Below are positions 5,867 to 9,666 of a DNA stretch of 9,666 nt, piece by piece; within the stretch, counting starts at the first letter, position 1; each line of letters opens with the position of its first letter. The stretch is from Faecousia sp. (GTDB taxonomy: Bacteria; Bacillota; Clostridia; Oscillospirales; Oscillospiraceae). Position numbers and translations under genes: made by a program. The stretch spans positions 1 through 9,666 of the forward strand of contig JARHYV010000172.1 of assembly GCA_029258495.1 (NCBI GenBank), read 5' to 3'. The notes beneath the pieces are model-generated. The model did not search any database and was not told the DNA's origin. It saw only the letters and a list, made by a program, of their open reading frames with translations.

Positions 5867-5900
5867 GCGGGGCTGCAAGGAGATCGTGCAAGCACATGGG

Positions 5901-5941
5901 ACAATAAAATTGCTCCGGCAGGAGGTTTGTCCTGCCGGAGC
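5901..5941 (-). terminator. Intrinsic terminator of the tldD-tldE operon
   Basis: On the minus strand GCTCCGGCAGGA and TCCTGCCGGAGC (5912-5923 and 5930-5941) form a perfect 12-bp stem with a 6-base loop, followed by AATTTTATTG. It starts about 20 bases after the tldE stop. Confidence 0.9.
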
Positions 5942-5960
5942 GCTGCATATGAATGGGAGA

Positions 5961-7277
5961 TTATTTGCCGGATACGCTGATATCGGTGAAGAGGATCTCC
6001 GGTGCACCGAAATCAGAGCCGGTGCTGAATTCCACCGTGTCAGACAGGGCGTCCACCTTCTTGAGGATCTGGAAGAAATTGTCCGCAATGGTGAAGTTCT
6101 TGACCGGACGGGTCTTTTTGCCGTTTTCCACCAAGAACCCCTCAGCCTGCAGGGAGAAGTCGCCGGATTGGACATTGGCACCTGCATGCAGTCCGTTCAG
6201 ACCGGTGATATAGATGCCGTTTTCCAATTTGTTCAGCAGAGCCTCAGCAGTGAGCTCGCCGGCGGCAACATAAAGCCCCTTGGGCTCGATGTGCTTGGCA
6301 TCGCTTGCGTTGCCGGTGGTTTCCCGACCCAGAAGCTTTGCGTACATGCGGTTATAGAGCAGGGTCTTGAGCTGACCCTTTTCGATGATATTTTTGGTGT
6401 ATACGGCGACACCTTCCCCGTCAAAGGGGCAATGGCCGAACTTTTTGGGGTGGAAGGGGTCGTCTACCAGTGTGACCAGAGGGCTTGCCACCTGCTGTCC
6501 CTCTTTGCCGGCAAGCAGGGTGGTCTTCATATAGGCACTTCTGGCGGAGAAGACATCTGAATAGGTGGAAAGCAGGCTCTGGACGGTGTTGGAGTCCATG
6601 ATGACGGAGTATTTGCCGGAGTCCACGGACTCTGCGCCCAGCTTGCTCAGTGCGCCGTTGACGGCCTTGTCCACGCTGAGCTGTGCATCCTCCCTGTCCA
6701 GAGGGATGATGCGATAGTCATCGGCGGCATCCTCTCCGTCCTTGACGGCGGCAGAAACGACCCGATAGACCAGAGAGCAGTCGTAGCTGACATCCAGTCC
6801 GGCGGAGTTCATCAGCACATTGCGGACAGACAAGCCCTGCACGGCGCACTGGGTGCCTTCCACGATCTTGTCGGATGCGGCATAGGTCATTTTTTGCAGC
6901 CGGAGCGCATGCGCTTTCATTTCCTCGGCACTGGGCAGTGCCTGAGCGTGATCGGAAACGGGGGTGTATTCAGCAGAGCCTTCAAACAGACCCACGGTGT
7001 CGGTTTCGTCGATGACAGAGGCATTGGCGCAGGCGGTTTCCACCAATTCGGCGGCAGCCTCGGGGGTGATCAGCTCGCTGATGGCATAGCCGGATCTGCC
7101 GTCTTTGACGCAGCGCACCTGCATGGTGCCGGAGCGGGAATAGGTGACGGAGGAGATCTCGTCCTTCAGAGCCTCTGCACCGGCACTTTCCTGCGTGGAA
7201 ATGCTGATCTCATAGTCCTGTACCCCCAATTCCTTGGCGGCTTGGGACACGGTATTCTTGATCGCTTGGGTGTTCAT
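5961..7277 (-). CDS. tldE: TldE / PmbA, partner subunit of the TldD/TldE protease
   Basis: A 438-residue TldE (PmbA) protein, a little shorter than E. coli PmbA (about 450). In E. coli, TldD and TldE form a heterodimeric cytoplasmic metalloprotease that trims unfolded peptides, matures microcin B17 and degrades the antitoxin CcdA. TldE has the same fold as TldD but lacks the zinc site, and indeed no HExxxH is present here. Typical pieces are GTMQVRCVKDGRSGYA (50-65), the central SGKYSVIMDSNTVQSLLSTYSDVFSA, the segment LVTLVDDPFHPKKFGHCPFDGEGVAVYTKNIIEKGQLKTLLYN, and a C-terminal TGLNGLHAGANVQSGDFSLQAEGFLVENGK. ATG 7277 has AAGGAG (7286-7291) 8 bases upstream. It starts 16 bases after the tldD stop, so the two are co-transcribed and made together. 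Confidence 0.94.
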   Translation of the reverse strand: MNTQAIKNTVSQAAKELGVQDYEISISTQESAGAEALKDEISSVTYSRSGTMQVRCVKDGRSGYAISELITPEAAAELVETACANASVIDETDTVGLFEGSAEYTPVSDHAQALPSAEEMKAHALRLQKMTYAASDKIVEGTQCAVQGLSVRNVLMNSAGLDVSYDCSLVYRVVSAAVKDGEDAADDYRIIPLDREDAQLSVDKAVNGALSKLGAESVDSGKYSVIMDSNTVQSLLSTYSDVFSARSAYMKTTLLAGKEGQQVASPLVTLVDDPFHPKKFGHCPFDGEGVAVYTKNIIEKGQLKTLLYNRMYAKLLGRETTGNASDAKHIEPKGLYVAAGELTAEALLNKLENGIYITGLNGLHAGANVQSGDFSLQAEGFLVENGKKTRPVKNFTIADNFFQILKKVDALSDTVEFSTGSDFGAPEILFTDISVSGK

Positions 7278-7293
7278 AGTGCATTCTCCTTTC

Positions 7294-8679
7294 TCAGGCC
7301 TGACCGCCTACGGTGATTTCGCTGACACGCAGCAGCGGCTGACCAACATCGGTGGGGATGCTTCCGCTGGAGGATCCGCACATGCCCTGAGCGGTGTCCA
7401 AATTCTGACCGACCATGTCGATCTTCTGAATGACCTCACTGCCGGTTCCGATCAGGCTTGCGCCCCGAACCGGCTCGCAGATCTTGCCGTTGCGCACCAT
7501 ATAGCCCTCACGCACGGAGAAGTTGAAGGCTCCGGTGAAGGGATTGACGCTGCCACCGCCCATGGCTGCGGCATAGATGCCGTTTTCGATGGAGGCAATG
7601 ATATCCTCGTTCTTGTCGGGGCCGTTGTCGATGAAGGTGTTGGTCATGCGGGAGGTGGTTTCGAAGGAATAGTCCTGACGGCGGCCGGAGGCGGTGTGGG
7701 GCATGCCCATCCGGCGGGAGCCGAGGCGGTCGATCATATAGGATTTCAGGATGCCGTTCTCGATCAGCACACGGCGCTGCATGGGGTTGCCCTCGTCGTC
7801 GATGTTGCAGGAGCCCCAGGCGTTGGGGATGGTGCCGTCGTCGATGGCAGTGACTTTGGGGTTAGCAATCTGCTGACCCATTTTTCCGGTCATCTGGCTC
7901 ATGCCGATGCCCACGGAGGAGGCCTCCAGAGAGTGGCCGCAGGCCTCGTGGAAGATGACACCGCCGAAACCGTTTTCGATGGCAACGGGCATCACGCCGG
8001 AGGGGCAGGGAACGGCACGCAGGTTCACCAGAGCCTGACGGGCAGCCTCGGCGCCGATGGACTCGGGGGAGATCCGGTCGAACAGCTCAAGACCCATGTG
8101 TCTGCCGGGGGAGCTGGTGCCCTCCTGATTTTCCGTGCCGTTGGATGCCACGGCAGAGATGGACATCCGGGTGCGGATCTGGCGGTCGGAGGTGTAAAGT
8201 CCATCGGAATTGGCAACGACGAATGCCTTGTCGTATGCAAGCAGATTGCCGTTGACCTGAATGATCTTCTCGTCTGCATCGTATGCCTTGGCACAGCCGC
8301 TGCGCAGCAGGTCTGCACGCACGGCAGCAGGGACATCAAAAGGAACCTGAGCGATGGGGTGGATATTGGGATTGATCCGTTCGGTCAGGCAAAAATCGGC
8401 AATGCGCTCCACGGGGGAGCCTACGGCCTGAGCCACACGGTTGGCGCACTCCTTCAGTCCGGAGTGAGTCAGATCGGTGGTGCAGGCAAAGTAAGTCTTT
8501 GTTCCCACAAAGGCACGGATGCTGACACCGCTGATGATCCTGTCGGTGACGAATTCAATCTTGCGGTCGGCATAGCTGATACGGTTATTCTTGGAATATT
8601 CAGAGTAGACTTCTACAAAGTCTGCGCCGCCGTGGAGCACGATGGCGATCAACTCTGACATGGTTTTCTGATCCAGCAT
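7294..8679 (-). CDS. tldD: TldD, catalytic metalloprotease subunit
   Basis: A 461-residue TldD (E. coli about 481), the zinc-bearing subunit of the TldD/TldE protease. The active site is HEACGH (H244, E245, H249), an HExxxH motif, and the third zinc ligand is most likely C434 in GMCGSSSGSIPTDVGQP near the C-terminus, as in E. coli. Other family landmarks are YADRKIEFV and GVSIRAFVGTKTYFA in the N-terminal half, FGGVIFHEACGHSLEA, WGSCNIDDEGNPMQRRVLIENGILKSYMIDR and FNFSVREGYMVRNGKI. All key residues are present, so the enzyme should be active. Peptides are cleaved inside a chamber formed with TldE; the natural substrates in Clostridia are not known and no precursor peptide gene is visible nearby. 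ATG 8679 has an AAAGGA site (about 8688-8693) upstream. It is the first gene of a two-gene operon with a near-consensus promoter. Confidence 0.96.
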   Translation of the reverse strand: MLDQKTMSELIAIVLHGGADFVEVYSEYSKNNRISYADRKIEFVTDRIISGVSIRAFVGTKTYFACTTDLTHSGLKECANRVAQAVGSPVERIADFCLTERINPNIHPIAQVPFDVPAAVRADLLRSGCAKAYDADEKIIQVNGNLLAYDKAFVVANSDGLYTSDRQIRTRMSISAVASNGTENQEGTSSPGRHMGLELFDRISPESIGAEAARQALVNLRAVPCPSGVMPVAIENGFGGVIFHEACGHSLEASSVGIGMSQMTGKMGQQIANPKVTAIDDGTIPNAWGSCNIDDEGNPMQRRVLIENGILKSYMIDRLGSRRMGMPHTASGRRQDYSFETTSRMTNTFIDNGPDKNEDIIASIENGIYAAAMGGGSVNPFTGAFNFSVREGYMVRNGKICEPVRGASLIGTGSEVIQKIDMVGQNLDTAQGMCGSSSGSIPTDVGQPLLRVSEITVGGQA

Positions 8680-8712
8680 AGTAACAGTCCTTTCCGGTTG
8701 ATATATAGAGCC

Positions 8713-8741
8713 AATATAGCACAGTTTTCACAGGCTGTCAA
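8713..8741 (-). promoter_or_regulatory. Near-consensus promoter of the tldD-tldE operon
   Basis: Read on the minus strand: perfect TTGACA (8741-8736), 17 bases, then TATATT (8718-8713) with a TGC extension just before it. Transcription would start near 8706, about 27 bases before the tldD ATG. This is the strongest promoter in the window and shows no clear operator, which suggests steady expression. Confidence 0.85.
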
Positions 8742-8749
8742 AAGCTGCG

Positions 8750-8789
8750 CCAAAAAATTATCCCGGCAAGGTATTTCCTTGCCGGGATA
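8750..8789 (-). terminator. Intrinsic terminator after nagA
   Basis: On the minus strand TATCCCGGCAAGG and CCTTGCCGGGATA (8777-8789 and 8759-8771) form a perfect 13-bp stem with an AAATA loop, followed by ATTTTTT. It separates nagA from the tldD promoter, which begins only 9 bases further on. Confidence 0.94.
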
Positions 8790-8799
8790 GAATATGCGG

Positions 8800-9666
8800 T
8801 CAGATCTCCTTGCCTGCAAGGAAGACCCGCTTGGTGGCATAGCGGCTGGTGCAGACCAGGAAATCGGCGGTCTTGCCGGTTTCGATGGTGCCGACCTGAT
8901 CCTGAACGCCCAGAGCGCAGGCGGGATTGTAGGTGGCTGCCTTGATGACATCCTCTTCCCGGATCTGCCAGCGGATGCAGTTGAGCAGGCACTGGTACAG
9001 GTTGGTGGCGGAACAGGCGATGGTGCCGTCTGCCAGCTTGCCGACGCCATCTCTGAGCCATGCGGACTGACCGCCCAGATCGAACTGAGCGCCCTCGGGC
9101 AGACCTGCGCAGCGGCCGGAGTCGGAAACCAGGATCATGCGGCCGGCAAACATGGCAAATGCCAGACGAACGGCAGAAGGATGGATATGGATGCCGTCGC
9201 AGATGATCTCGGCGCGGACATTCGGATTTTCGGATGCGGCAGGGATGACACCGGGATTGCGGTGGTTGATGCCGGGCATGGCATTGTACAGGTGGGTCAG
9301 ATGGGTGACACCTGCATCGACGGCAGCCTTGGCATGGTCGTAATCAGAGTCGGTGTGGGCGATGGACACGGTGCACAGCTTGCTTGCCTGACGGACGAAT
9401 TCCTCGGCGCCGGGCAGCTCGGGAGCCACATCCACGATGCGGATCAGACCGCCGCAGTCGTTATAGAGTTTCTGGAACCCTTCAAAGTCCGGATCCTTCA
9501 GGTAGTCGGCATTCTGCGCGCCCTTCTTCTTATAGGAGAAGTAGGGGCCCTCCATCTGGATGCCCCGAAGAACGGAGCAGCCCTCGGGCTTTTCTTCAGC
9601 CAGCTGCTTGGCGGTGGCGAATGCCTTGCCCAGTGTTTCGTAATCCAGAGTCATGGAGGCAGGGGC
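8800..9666 (-). CDS. nagA: N-acetylglucosamine-6-phosphate deacetylase (NagA), 5' truncated
   Basis: The 288 visible residues are the C-terminal three quarters of NagA, a cytoplasmic amidohydrolase that turns N-acetylglucosamine-6-phosphate into glucosamine-6-phosphate and acetate, the first committed step of amino-sugar breakdown. The frame stays open to the right edge (A-P-A-S before M at 9654), so that Met is internal. Counting from it, landmarks are QMEGPYFSYKKKGAQN (33-48, metal ligand E35), SIAHTDSDYDHA (H100), THLTHLYNAMPGINHRNPG (H121), ICDGIHIHPSAV and VSDSGRCAG with catalytic D178, and the C-terminal GTIETGKTADFLVCTSRY. The ACSATNLYQCLLN segment sits where other NagA proteins have a GSTLTM- or GSATNL-like motif. 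It ends at a strong terminator. Other nag genes may lie outside the window. Confidence 0.93.
   Translation of the reverse strand, partial: APASMTLDYETLGKAFATAKQLAEEKPEGCSVLRGIQMEGPYFSYKKKGAQNADYLKDPDFEGFQKLYNDCGGLIRIVDVAPELPGAEEFVRQASKLCTVSIAHTDSDYDHAKAAVDAGVTHLTHLYNAMPGINHRNPGVIPAASENPNVRAEIICDGIHIHPSAVRLAFAMFAGRMILVSDSGRCAGLPEGAQFDLGGQSAWLRDGVGKLADGTIACSATNLYQCLLNCIRWQIREEDVIKAATYNPACALGVQDQVGTIETGKTADFLVCTSRYATKRVFLAGKEI

Noticed and set aside
5865..6560. Plus-strand open frame over the 3' half of tldE
   Set aside because: It is antisense to tldE, starts inside the terminator zone and has no family features.
7234..8658. Plus-strand open frame of 474 codons lying over tldD
   Set aside because: It is antisense to the clear tldD gene, its product is Gly/Ala/Val/Asp/His-rich with no family features, and it has no ribosome binding site. 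It is a by-product of the tldD codon use.

Overview
The window looks like chromosomal DNA from a gut-type Clostridia (Firmicutes), perhaps Oscillospiraceae/Ruminococcaceae. This is inferred from the gene style: AGGAGG-like ribosome binding sites, sigma-A-type promoters, many compact intrinsic terminators, Thr/Pro-linker lipoproteins, a DUF2752/TM2 pair, and a NagA with a GSATNL-like motif. No mobile element, CRISPR array, RNA gene or origin was seen. Coding DNA is moderately GC-rich and the gaps between genes are AT-rich.

Left part, plus strand (1-5866). It opens with the last 118 codons of a LacZ-type beta-galactosidase. A gap of about 400 bp follows, holding a good promoter, a weaker second copy of that promoter module and possible remnant reading frames. 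Then come two unrelated small lipoproteins of unknown function, an AlaA-type alanine aminotransferase with a TTG start, and an alpha/beta hydrolase with an extra C-terminal helical module. Last is a two-gene operon: a DUF2752 membrane protein and a protein with two zinc ribbons and a TM2 domain. Most of these are single-gene units, each with its own promoter and terminator.

Right part, minus strand (5901-9666). The tldD-tldE operon encodes the two subunits of the TldD/TldE metalloprotease. It has a near-consensus promoter and its own terminator, and it converges on the DUF2752/TM2 operon across a double-hairpin terminator zone. Upstream of it, and separated by another terminator, lies the 3' part of nagA (N-acetylglucosamine-6-phosphate deacetylase), which runs off the right edge.

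How the genes fit together: beta-galactosidase and NagA at the two edges suggest use of host or dietary galactosides and amino sugars. AlaA is core amino-acid metabolism, and TldD/TldE is peptide processing. I see no single pathway joining the whole window and no clear new defence or mobile system. The most open questions are the DUF2752/TM2 operon, the C-terminal module of the hydrolase, the peptide substrate of TldD/TldE, and the promoter-bearing gap downstream of lacZ.
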